Assembly (NCBI GenBank): GCA_043228905.1
Contig: JBHGNT010000002.1
Coordinates: 24,986,001 to 25,050,000 of the forward strand
Reading direction: 5' to 3'
From: Azolla caroliniana
Lineage: Eukaryota > Polypodiophyta
Length of the DNA: 64,000 bases
Of this stretch, positions 1-9,527 are shown one piece after another (positions within the stretch are counted from its first letter, which is position 1; every line of letters starts with the position of its first letter). The notes beneath the pieces were generated by a model. The model was given only the letters and a program-made list of their open reading frames with translations, made no database searches and had not been told where the DNA came from. A program made the translations under genes and the position numbers.

Positions 1-43
1 GGACGATTTAACTCTCCATTTACCTAATGGTGCATTTTGGCAG

Positions 44-196
44 GCATTTGGATGGGCTTATGCAAACCAAAAACACTACGAGAGGGATCATTTTCTTGTT
101 TTTTGGCTTGCACCACTGGCTGGATCGTTGATATCTGGGCAGGTCTTTCAGCTACTTTTCCGAAATCAGCGTGCTAAGAAAGAGAAAGCTGCGTGA
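44..196 (+). CDS. SIP-like aquaporin, last exon (partial gene)
   Basis: An acceptor AG at 42-43 opens a 50-codon frame ending in TGA at 194-196. It starts with AFGWAYANQKHYERDH, continues with a hydrophobic stretch (FLVFWLAPLAGSLISGQVFQLLF) and ends in a lysine-rich tail, RAKKEKAA. In plant SIP aquaporins the second NPA box is followed by AFGWAY, a last membrane helix and a short basic tail, so this looks like the end of a SIP channel. SIPs are small basic intrinsic proteins that act mostly in the ER membrane. The upstream exons, with both NPA boxes, lie outside the window, so subfamily and integrity cannot be judged. The last codons and the stop fall inside a 59-bp tandem duplication. The alternative is another MIP-family member. 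The family call is moderately secure. Confidence 0.6.
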   Translation, partial: AFGWAYANQKHYERDHFLVFWLAPLAGSLISGQVFQLLFRNQRAKKEKAA

Positions 197-282
197 GCAC
201 TCTTCTGATGGAAGTCAAACCATATCAGCGTGCTAGGAAAGAGAAAGCTGCGTGAGCACTCTTCTGATGGAAGTCAAACCAT
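165..282. repeat. 59-bp tandem duplication over the SIP-like stop codon
   Basis: Two nearly identical 59-bp units (165-223 and 224-282) differ at one visible base (gctaag versus gctagg). The first copy contains the last codons and stop of the SIP-like exon. The second is 3' UTR that still looks like coding sequence. The protein is not changed because the first stop is kept. Confidence 0.95.
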
Positions 283-1032
283 ATTATTATAATAGAGGCC
301 TGATTTAACTAAGAATTGGTTTCTGTGAGCAGTCTGCTATGCAAGTTAAGACTATTGATGTTCCTGTGATCTATATGCTCTAAGTAGTGTTGTAACCTTT
401 CCGATTCTTGCCTTATGCTATTGCTTGGATGTATGTCAACTTGTGTACATCATAATCTAGAATGCCAATTCCTGTTTGATGCCTTGTCAACGTAATGTAG
501 AATATCCATCAAATAACAGGGAATGACATTTTGATGAAATGCTTGATAGATTCTTGTGAATGCAGACACTAATGAATTATATCTCTAACACTGGATCATA
601 CACATGGATGATTTGATGATCAAATGCATGGACGATTAGACAGGATCACATGCATCATCTCTGCCGCAATGAATGTCCTACTGCATTGGAATGTTTTGGT
701 ACTCAATCCCAAATATCCCACCATCACGTGATAAGTGTTGGTATGACAAAGATAAGGAATAGGCATCCCATAAATACTGTGAGTCGTGACTATGCACTCA
801 AATAAGGTCATCAAAACTATGCAGCCCATGGAAATTTTGACTGCGTTCAACTTATAAACATCAATAATAATTTATTGACTGTGGATTTTGCACATAGGTA
901 CTGTCAGTAAGTGAACGAAAATATCGAAAATACAACAGAAAATTGATCAAGGCCATGGTTCCAGTAAATTCCCATATAAGAAATAGATAAGTTGTGAATG
1001 ATTTGATAACATCATATAGATGCGTATTCATA
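197..1032. other. intergenic spacer between convergent genes
   Basis: This AT-rich stretch lies between the 3' ends of the SIP-like gene (+) and the FBL4-like gene (-). Apart from the second copy of the 59-bp duplication I see no coding potential, RNA gene or mobile element. It should hold both genes' 3' UTRs. The short reading frames here look like chance. Confidence 0.6.
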
Positions 1033-3496
1033 TTACGTGAAGTTAAGTAATAGCTTACAACCATCCGGAAATGCTAGACCTCTAACAATTTCTAGAGTAA
1101 GCTGATCACAATATGAAAGTTCCAATTTTTCTAATTGTTGGCAACATGCTGCAATCTTTATAATACTTGTGTTTGTTATGCCATGGCAATTATTTAGCTT
1201 GAGAATTTTTAATGGAGATGCACCACTTAGTTCTATGAAGCACCCATCGGTAATATTGGAACTCTCCAAATCAAGATGCTCAATTAGTGAGCAGAAAGTG
1301 AAAATCAACTTTACAGCTTCATCAGATATGTTTGTTAACCATCCTAATCCCAAGACCTTGAGAGTAGATCCACGGCATCTGACAATCTCCTTCACAGCTT
1401 CATCAGAAAGCTTTCTGCATCCATTGAGGATAAGGTTCTCCAGGTGTATACATTTTTCTGCTAGATTCATAATTATATCATCTTCGATCTTGGAGCAACT
1501 AGACAAGTTTAATGTCCTCAGCTCCACGCATCTCTCTGCAACACTCTGCACTCCTGAGCTAACCTTTAAGCACATGCTTAAATCAAGCACACGCAAAGAT
1601 GTACATCCCTGTGATAAATATGTTAGTCCCAGATCACCAACATTGATACAGCTTTGAAGATTCAGCTCTACCAAGTGCTTGGAATGTCTTCCTATATGTT
1701 CCAAGCTCTTATCTGTCAGACGTTTGCAGCCACTGAGAAACAAACCTTGTAACTGTGGGCAGCCTCGTACTAAAGACTCAACCCCTTTATCACTAACAAG
1801 CTTGCAATCAGATAAATCAATCCAGCACAATGTTGACAGGCCACATCCTAATGCATTCAAACCAACATCTGTGATGCCTGCATGTCAATAACAAGGTTCA
1901 TATGTCAACGGTAAATGTTTCTGAACACGTCACTGCATTTTAGCTAGCATAAAAATGATCAACAAACATGTATCTTATGCGATACAGTGGCTCAGCTATG
2001 ATGAAGGCTAGAAAAAAGCAATGAAAAAAAAATTGTGCTCAGGAAGAGAAAATAAATACTATATAATAAAATAAGTTACAAACAAAAGAATGAACCATAA
2101 AATTACTCAAAAATCAAGATTGTCTAATATCTCCTCACAAGAGACCTGGGTATTGGGCTTTCATTCCAGTGTTCGCCTATGTTATCCTTCCTACACCGCC
2201 ATCTATCTCTGTGTTATAAACAAAGAATGTACAGGCTATGCTACAAACTAAGAACAAACCAGACACTGAATGATGAGTCTGAATGAGGTCAGACAACTGT
2301 ACAATTTGGTCCATCGGCATCAAAATGTTGAGAAACATAATCTCAACCCTTAAAAGCACTGCAAATTGTATGAAATGATGTCAAATCAATCGAACAAAGA
2401 AAAAAGCAACCTTCACACATAATATCACAAACGAATATGAAGAAAATCAATCTTAAATAGAAGATGAAAATCCATAGAAAATTTTATAAATTGTCACAAA
2501 CAACTATGGACAAAATGGTAAACATGTTTTATACATCAATTCCAAACAACTTTTGAGTGATCATTTCTATACAACCAATCCTGTAGAAAATAGAAAAGAT
2601 TTTATAATTAAACAGCTGCAAAGAAAATGGTAAACACTTATTTTAATACAAACAATCCTGGAAGGAAATAGCGAAGACTTTTCTACAAATAATGCTGAAG
2701 AAGACAGCAAAATGAAGTTGTTTATACAAATAATTCTGAATAGCATTCTAATGATTTTTCATTGTAGAAATTTCGAACATAGATAATTCTTCGAGAATAG
2801 AAGAAAACACTTTTAATTTTTCATTTCTCGAGATCCAATTGTGATCACGACTACATAAATACTCAAGATCGCAAACAATCACACGAAAAGGTCATAAATA
2901 ACTCAAAAGAGAATTTCTATGTACAAACAATTTTGTAGAAATCTACATAAAAATTTCTGAAACAGATGATACGTGATTTTCACGCAAGCAGCACTGAAAA
3001 GATGAAACAGGTTAAGATGTTTTTGTAATCTAAATCAACAAGCACAAAAACTATGAAAGCAATAGAGACCTTTGCATTCACGAAGATTGATCCGTTCAAG
3101 AAGCCTGAAATTCTTAGAAACTGTGAGCAGATCGACATCACTAACACCAGGGAAGAAAGAGCGAGAGGCGGACTGAGTCAAGTCGAGGTCGATAAGATGA
3201 GTGAAGCGGAGGGCAAGGCGCTCGAGCATAAGGGGACCTGCACGAACACACAACCTCCGTCTCTCTCCATTCTGGATGTTCATCCAACGCTTGCAGACGA
3301 GGCCGAAGGCGTTCTTGTCCTGCTGGGTGGGGAGCTTGAAAAGGATGGATAGGAGATCGTCGTCTGTGAGGATGTCATTGATGCAGAAGACGAGGAGGAG
3401 GCCTCCATCGCCAGGGGCAGGGAGGTCTGGACAAGAAGAAGAAGAAGGAGAGGCTTCTTCTGCTCCTTCTTCTTCTTCTTCTTTCTTCTCGGCCAT
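1033..3496 (-). CDS. FBL4: F-box/LRR-repeat protein, FBL4-like (2 exons)
   Basis: The exons are complement(3070..3496) and complement(1033..1877), with a 1,192-bp GT-AG intron split in phase 1. Together they give 423 aa. I chose the ATG at 3496; the frame is open to a GTG at 3517 but has no earlier ATG. An acidic, Ser-rich leader is followed by an F-box near residues 39-81 (DILTDDDLLSILFKLP, VCKRW). Ten or so cysteine-containing leucine-rich repeats then run to the C-terminus, several with the LxxLxLxxC pattern. F-box/LRR proteins are the substrate receptors of SCF ubiquitin ligases. The block FGLVCKRW, AGPLMLERLALRF, LDLTQSASRSFFPGVSD matches what I know of Arabidopsis FBL4. The frame across the splice (RECKG-ITDVGLNALG) restores a typical repeat. 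It appears shorter than Arabidopsis FBL4, so it may have fewer repeats. The substrate is unknown. Confidence 0.87.
1878..3069 (-). other. FBL4-like intron
   Basis: On the minus strand the donor is AAAG|gtctct and the acceptor is gacatgcag|GC. The intron is AT-rich and I see no exon, repeat family or RNA gene inside it. Confidence 0.8.
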
Positions 3497-3764
3497 CTTC
3501 GTAATCTTCTCGCCCACTCTCCTCTCTTCTTCGGTCGCCCCTCTGTTTTTCGCCTACAGGCTCAGAAATTACAACAAACAAACAAACAAACAAAAAAACT
3601 TTTCTTGACTCGTAATTATATACATAAATGAAGCGAATGAATGAATGAATAACAACAGCAAATAACTATGCATTGAACCAAGTGTTTTTTTTTTAGTAAG
3701 AACAAATGTTTTTTAGTAAAGTGTACTGTGTACACACACACAATCCAAATAAATACCCATCCAT

Positions 3765-3796
3765 AGCACTCTACCAATTGAGCTATATCCCCTGTG
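3765..3796 (-). other. tRNA-like 5' fragment
   Basis: The minus strand reads GGGGATATAGCTCAATTGG followed by TAGAGTGC. This matches the acceptor 5' strand, D-arm and A-box region of a tRNA, and recalls plastid-type tRNA-Ala. No anticodon arm, B box or acceptor 3' strand follows; the sequence turns into AT-rich DNA and a GT repeat. It is therefore a fragment, from organelle DNA or the head of a tRNA-derived SINE, not a functional tRNA gene. Confidence 0.5.
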
Positions 3797-3907
3797 CTTT
3801 GGAAAGACGAGGTGGAGGAGAGTTATGCCTCTTTAAAGAAGAGGTTTGTCTCTGACCAATCGACTAGTTCCGAAGAAATGAAGAGAGAGGACGGAGAGAG
3901 AATGATT

Positions 3908-4110
3908 TTGTGCGCCCATGTAGAGGAAGAGGTCATGGGTTCAACTCCTACATTCCACACTAGCATCTAGTACATTACGAGATGCCTATGGAGTACATAT
4001 GGAGTAAGAGTAATAGAGATCTTACAATAAATTAGGTTTTGAACCCGAGATATAGGATTAGTAGTGTAACGACTTTCCACTAGGGTAGACTAATTATAAT
4101 AATAAAAAAG
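3908..4110 (+). mobile_element. tRNA-derived SINE, copy 1 (5' diverged)
   Basis: This segment aligns along its length with the SINE copy at 6,580-6,768. It has a B-box-like GGTTCAACTCC at 3938-3948 and shares CATGGGTTCAAC, GCATCTAGT, GGTTTT.GAACCC and TAGTGTAA.CGACTT blocks. Both copies end near TAGGGTA(A/G)ACTAATT. It lacks a recognisable A box, so the 5' end is truncated or decayed. It ends in an A/T-rich tail. The family is not assigned. Confidence 0.7.
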
Positions 4111-4819
4111 AAGGATTATGTATGTCAGCTTTGATTCGGTCCTCGTCTTGCCCATGACCTCTTACACATGGTGGTGGAAATTGTGATATGGTCCACCCAC
4201 TGTTTAAACAAAGGGCTTGTATACATATTGTAGGAGGCCACTCGAATTGACTAACTAAGGCCCATCGCCCCTTTTTCATTCAAGGGCAATAATGTTTAAC
4301 AATTCCTTTGTTACTTTTGTTTAGCCTTTGAGACCATTGCCATATAATCAAGTAAAGGTAATCCCCTTAAATGCGAGAACTTGGTCCAAACATTGTACTA
4401 TGGTGTAGTCCACCAACCAATAACAATGGGTTGTAATGACAAGTTACCTTATCATGCACCGAATGTTGAGAGAAAGAGAGAGAGAGAGATTATCATGCAC
4501 CAAATGTTTGCTTCCCACCTTCCTCTCTAAGATTGTCTACCAAAGGTGGATTTTGACATACAAACAAATATGATAGGGATAATGTTTCAAGGCCTTGGGG
4601 ATGCAATAAATTAGATCTATGGGACCCACTAAAGAACACCACAAGAAAGTTTCCTCTAACGACATACGTGAATAAACCACATGTTGCTCATGTATATTTC
4701 TCTTTAATATGATGACACATATGCTCAATCATAGATTGAGCCATGCGTGATATTCTTGAGATTCGACATCCGTAATATTCGTGGTATTCGAGAATAGAAA
4801 ATGGCCCTAAGAATATTAT

Positions 4820-4960
4820 AAAACCATTCGTTTACATATACATATACACACATACATACATACACATACATATATACACACATACACAAACATATATATA
4901 CATATACACACACATACATAGATACATATACACACACATACATATATGTGTACACAGACA
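4820..4960. repeat. CA/CATA microsatellite cluster
   Basis: Alternating tracts of ACACAT, ACATATAC and CATACATA fill this stretch. Reading frames across it are low-complexity artefacts. Confidence 0.85.
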
Positions 4961-4964
4961 TACA

Positions 4965-5165
4965 TCAATAATTAATTAACTCATTAATATAATGATTAAT
5001 TTACTATTAACTAATTAATTCACTTAAACATTAATTGATTCACTAATAAATTAATTAATTTACAAATACATTTCTTAATTCATTAACACATTAATTAATT
5101 CATTGGAAAATATTAGTTAATTAATTAATAATCAATTAATGCATTAATAATTAATTAATTAGGGC
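4965..5165. repeat. TTAATTAA-rich AT block
   Basis: About 200 bp almost free of G and C, built from imperfect ATTAATTAATTC-like words. Such DNA is easily unwound and often behaves as a matrix-attachment region, but nothing here shows that directly. Confidence 0.7.
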
Positions 5166-5426
5166 TTTGGCAAAACTTAGGGTTTCAGTGAAACTTTGAA
5201 TTTGTAGCGGACAACAGGATGTAGGATTAGGTAGAGCATGAGAGGGAGTCGATGACGCAGGCCGAAAAGAAGAAATTTTGTCGAAATTAGGATTATGATA
5301 GAAATTAGGGTTTTCTGTCGAAACCCTAATTTCTGGCCGAGAACAGGATATAGAGGGAAGCGAGGGTGTAAGTAGCACGCAGAGGGAGTAGGGTGAGGCG
5401 TCTTTGCTTCCTGTTGGCCACTGTTC

Positions 5427-5632
5427 ACTCGCTCGTAAATAAAACACAATTTTATTTATTTATTTATTTTTAAAAAAAGAAGAAAACGAATATATTTACG
5501 TGTATTCGTATTCCTATTCGTATGGACTCGCTCGTAAATAAAACACAATTTTATTTATTTATTTATTTATTTATTTAAAAAAAAAGAAGAAAACGAATAT
5601 ATTTACGTGTATTCGTATTCCTATTCGTATGG
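5427..5632. repeat. ~100-bp tandem duplication
   Basis: Unit 1 (5427-5525) and unit 2 (5526-5632) both run from actcgctcgtaaataaaacac to attcgtattcctattcgtatgg. They differ mainly in the number of TTTA repeats and A residues in the middle, so unit 2 is a little longer. Confidence 0.95.
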
Positions 5633-5656
5633 ATTCGTGGGGCAAGCCCCACGAAT
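5633..5656. repeat. perfect 11-bp palindrome
   Basis: ATTCGTGGGGC and its exact reverse complement are separated by AA. It directly follows the tandem duplication at 5427-5632. It could be a hairpin at the end of a small DNA transposon, but I found no matching second terminus and no CTRR of the Helitron type just downstream. Confidence 0.8.
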
Positions 5657-6076
5657 GCGAATATTTCAATCTATGTGCTCAATTATACAAAGAGCAAAGA
5701 AATATTCAATGCCTAGAGAGGAAATGACAAATGCCTTCAACTCATGTGGATGTGGAGTAATCAAGAGAGGAAAGGAATTTCTATCAATGGGCAGGAGGAG
5801 ATACTACTTTTTTATTGTGATTACCTCACCTTATGGGAAGTTATTAGGGCTTAAAACCAAACTTTGTCACCTCTCAATTACTGCATAGATATCTTATTTT
5901 AGTATAGATCCTCCCTCCCTCTCTCTATGTATGGATATTGATATATATGCCTTTTGGTGTCCGTTTGATCTTTATGCATTTCACCACTACTCCACTGAAA
6001 ATTCCCTCAAGTTCCTACCCTATGTACTCTAGCGCCAAATAGTTTCCACCACATGTTTGGGATTTGAAATTTGACA

Positions 6077-6079
<3 letters not shown>

Positions 6080-6126
<47 letters not shown>
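6080..6126. repeat. (AG)n microsatellite
   Basis: An uninterrupted AG dinucleotide tract of about 23 units. Confidence 0.95.
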
Positions 6127-6128
<2 letters not shown>

Positions 6129-6579
6129 GAAGATAATACTCATCAATTTATACAATGTTCGATTGCTTGTTTGGTTTAGAGTTACATTTCTCAAATTTGG
6201 TAAGTTTTATCACGGTGTTATTTAACACCTAGGCAGTGGGTGTTTCCACAATTTACACAGGTTGGCCCGAAATCCGAGATGGAGATCGTTTTCCTATTTT
6301 TGAGATATTGGGGATTGCGTCATAATTGGGACAGGCGAAATGCCTTTGTATTCGATGGTAGACATAGAGTGAAAGCATATCTACAAAAGTTGAAGGGAGT
6401 ACTAATGTGACAAATTTCTTTATTGGAGCAAGTGGAAATTCAACATGTTCCACTACCCATGTAGTGTAGTTAGTGGGTGACCATACTCCATTGTCACACT
6501 CATTGTAAGTAGTGTTTCCATACACATTTATTAATATAATTGCGTGTTTTCACCAAAAGAGAGAGAAGGAGAGAGAGAG

Positions 6580-6768
6580 GTGGATGTAGTTCAGTTGGTA
6601 AGGTTGCCCAATGGAGACTAGGAGGACATGGGTTCAACCCCTGCATTCTAGAGTGGCATCTAGTGAATTGAGAGATATGTATGAAGTACATAATAGATAG
6701 GTTTTTCGAACCCAAGATGTGGTGCTAGTAGTGTAAACGACTTATCATTAGGGTAAACTAATTGTAAA
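6580..6768 (+). mobile_element. tRNA-derived SINE, copy 2 (with A and B boxes)
   Basis: The head carries a pol III A box, TAGTTCAGTTGG (6587-6598), and a B box, GGTTCAACCCC (6631-6641), spaced as in a tRNA gene. A non-tRNA body follows and matches copy 1 at 3,908-4,110. The element sits between purine-rich AG tracts, which hide any target-site duplication. With internal promoter boxes kept, this is the better-preserved copy. Confidence 0.75.
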
Positions 6769-6983
6769 GAGAGAGAGATGTGTGTCGGACTTAGAGAAGT
6801 TTTTGTTAAGCTAGGGGTAATAGAGACGAGAAGACAAAGCATTGTCAGAAAGCTCGCCTGGGCAGCGACAAAACAACAATGTTGGTTTTATGTTCAGGTT
6901 TCTGGGGTGTTTTTGTTGTCTTTTTTTCGTGGGTTTTATTAATGAGCATCTCTGCCTCTCATTATTAATGTATATGTAGGAGG

Positions 6984-7109
6984 TAGGGTTTATGTGCGGG
7001 TGTACGAGCTACCTAGGGTTTATGAGTGTAATGTATGTATGTATGTATGTATGTGGATTTGTAGGAGGTTTAGGGTTTAATCTGCGGGTGTACGAGCTAC
7101 CTAGGGTTT
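6984..7109 (+). promoter_or_regulatory. four telo-box motifs upstream of the PPR gene
   Basis: TAGGGTTT (reverse of AAACCCTA) occurs at 6984-6991, 7014-7021, 7071-7078 and 7102-7109, the last about 100 bp before the PPR start. Two of them lie in a duplicated segment (gcgggtgtacgagctacctagggtttatgagtg). Telo boxes are known plant promoter elements of ribosomal-protein and other growth-linked genes and bind TRB/telobox proteins. A GTAT microsatellite lies between the duplicated segments. Confidence 0.5.
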
Positions 7110-7208
7110 ATGAGTGGTTTTGCAGTCCAGGAGAGTTAACAGCTTAAGAAGAGCAGGGATGCTCTGCTCTTCCTCTGGCCATGGTTTTCTGAGATTGCAG
7201 TAGTGAAG

Positions 7209-9527
7209 ATGAAGGGCATCACCATTCGGTCTCTTGCTCGATTCCTCACTTTCACCTCAAACGGTCGTTCATTCTCTTCTCTAGCCGCTGCATCCTCTTC
7301 TTCTCCTTCTCCTTCTTCTTCTTACTCCTCCTCCTCCTCCTCCTCCTCCTCCTACGAATCTATCGCTGATATCCTGCAGAGAGAGCTCGGAATTACCTCG
7401 GCTGGTTATGGATATGGAGGTGACGGAGCCTCTGCTACCTTCTCCACCGTACACAAAAATATGCCTGAAAAGAAGAAAGCTTTCATAGAAGAAACCCTGG
7501 CTGCAGTAAACGAGATTGTAAGAGGGATAGAAGCCTCTAAATCCGCCAAAGATACACCGTTAAAGACTTCTTCCGAAGATGCATTAAATCCTCTTCAAGG
7601 TCCTGCTAGATTGTCTAGCTATGGTATCATCAGGTTGCTCATGTCGAGAGTTAGTGCAAAGAATTGGATTGAGCTAGACAGAGACATGAGGAATTATAGG
7701 ATTGTTCTTAGGCCTAGCGAAGTGGCATGGGTTCTTAAAGTAGAGAAAAACCCCCATAAAGCATGGGATTTCTTCAATTGGGCTTCTCGTCGGACAGGGT
7801 ATAGACATGATTCAGCTTGTTTTTTGATCATGATGGAATCTCTGGGAAAATGCTCAGCTTTCACGCTGATTGAAGATCTTCTTTCAGAGATGGAAAGGCT
7901 GGGGATTCCATATGATTCCTCGACGTTGAATAAATTGATTGAGATTTACTCATCGTGCACTGATTTAGTCAAAGTCGAAGGTTATTTTCACAAGCTCAGG
8001 GAGCTTCATGAGGAGCCAAGTTGTGAAACATATAAATGTATGTTGCTTGCTTTTGCTAAGACTGGAGATTTTGAGAAAGCTTTGGAAATCTATGGTTTGA
8101 TTCGTAAACAACATGAAATTCTTGATGTTTCTATCTACAATGCTTTATTTGATGCGTTGATCACGAAAAGTGATAAGGTAAATATTTAATACTTCCACTT
8201 TCTGTTCTTAACATGGATGTTATATTTTATTTTGGGAAGCATTTATGCATGTTTGGACCAAGTTCAATGCAATTTGCTTTTACAAGAATTGAAGTCACTT
8301 TTTAAAATTTATGGAAGAAAAATAATTCTGATATTTTGGTATGAGACGTTTTAAAATAAATATGAAACATTGAGGTGTCTATCAGTAAATAATATCAACA
8401 ACAAATATATTTGAAAGTTATTAATGTTCAACAATTTGTTTTTCTAACACTGGTTTAAATTCCCTGAAGCTTGTTGATCCATGATAATTTCATTCCTTAC
8501 ACCAATTGTTTCTTAGGAGAGTATCCATAATGGTATCAGGCTTTTCAACATGATGTTAGAGGATGGTATTGCACCTGATCCAGCCACTTGTCACACAGTT
8601 CTCAAATTGCTCTCTGAAGGAAAGCAAATGAATAGAACGATTGAATTGGTTAAATTCGTCAATGAGAAGGTATCAAAGAAGGAAGTTTATGAGAACCTTA
8701 TAAAGGTATTGGTAGAGATGGGATATCTGCAAGATACATATGCTCTTCTCAGAAAATTAAAGGATAATGATATCAGATTGAGCCAAGTGACGTTCCTCGA
8801 TGTAATTGACGCATTTTGTCGGGCAAATAAGCTTGTGGAGGCTCTGAACATCATGAGAGAGATGGAGAGAGATGGAAGTTATATACCGCGAATTGCGTAC
8901 AACTCAGTCATGACAGTTTTATGTGATAACAACCAATTTCATGCAGCGTATGGTGTTCTTAAGCTAATTAAGGAAAGAGGTCCTCCAGATGATGCAATAT
9001 GTCACAAGATTGTTTCAGGTTTGGCCAATTCAGGAGACTTTGAGATATCACTGAGTTTGTTTGAGGATATGTATGAATCAGGATGCTTATTAAATCTTGC
9101 ATCTTTCAATTCGTTGCTTCAAACTGCGGCCAGTCAAGGTGATTTTGAATCTTCTCGGAAGCTCTTACATATGATGCATGTTAAGTCTCTTGTTCCAGAT
9201 GTTGTAACATATAACAGCGCTATTGAATGCTTTGGGAGAGCAGGAAAGTTGGATTTGGCACTTCAGGTGTTTGATGAGATGAGGGAGAAAGGTTGTTCTC
9301 TTTCTGTCTCTACCTACAATAACATTCTTCTTGCTTTATCACAGTCGGGCCCAGAGGATGCAGCACTATCCTTCTATGAAGAAATGAAAGTGCAAGGGTT
9401 TTTACCGGATGCAATAACTTTTTCTATCCTGAGCACCATATCAGAGAATTATTCTGACTTTGACGAAAGGTACACCTTTTACTATAATTGTGCCACTTTA
9501 ATTCATGCATTGAGGATGACCAAATAA
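7209..9527 (+). CDS. P-class pentatricopeptide repeat protein (2 exons)
   Basis: The exons are 7209..8177 and 8517..9527, with a phase-0 GT-AG intron of 339 bp, giving about 659 aa. The start is the ATG at 7209, encoding MKGITIRSLARFLTF. The N-terminus is basic and Ser-rich, with a long poly-Ser run encoded by TCC repeats, and suggests a mitochondrial (less likely plastid) transit peptide. From about residue 180 the protein is a series of 35-residue PPR helices, for example TYKCMLLAFAKTGDFEKALEIY, VTYNSAIECFGRAGKLDLA and STYNNILLALSQSGPEDAA. No E, DYW or SMR domain follows, so it is P-class. Such proteins bind organelle RNA one base per repeat and stabilise, process or help translate transcripts. 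The last residues after DFDER may be intron read-through, because AAAG|gtacac there is a plausible donor. The exact orthologue is not identified. Confidence 0.9.

Larger units (their letters stand above)
3497..7208. other. divergent intergenic region, FBL4-like / PPR
   Basis: This 3.7-kb AT-rich spacer separates two genes transcribed away from each other, so it holds both promoters. It contains a tRNA-like fragment, two SINE copies, microsatellites, a TTAATTAA-rich block, a tandem duplication, a perfect palindrome and a cluster of telo-box motifs, all listed separately. No convincing coding exon was seen. Confidence 0.6.

Noticed and set aside
860-1064. Short minus-strand frames next to the FBL4-like gene
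   Set aside because: They are AT-rich, show no conserved motif and lie past the FBL4-like stop; chance frames in a 3' flank.
1169-1657. 162-codon plus-strand frame over the FBL4-like exon
   Set aside because: It is the antisense shadow of the leucine-rich repeat exon.
3765-3796. Functional tRNA gene
   Set aside because: Only the 5' third is present; anticodon stem, B box and 3' acceptor strand are missing.
4725-4961. 78-codon frame rich in Tyr, Val and Cys
   Set aside because: It is a translation of the CA/CATA microsatellite.
5633-5656. Palindrome as a Helitron 3' hairpin
   Set aside because: No CTRR follows at the right distance and no 5' TC terminus was found.
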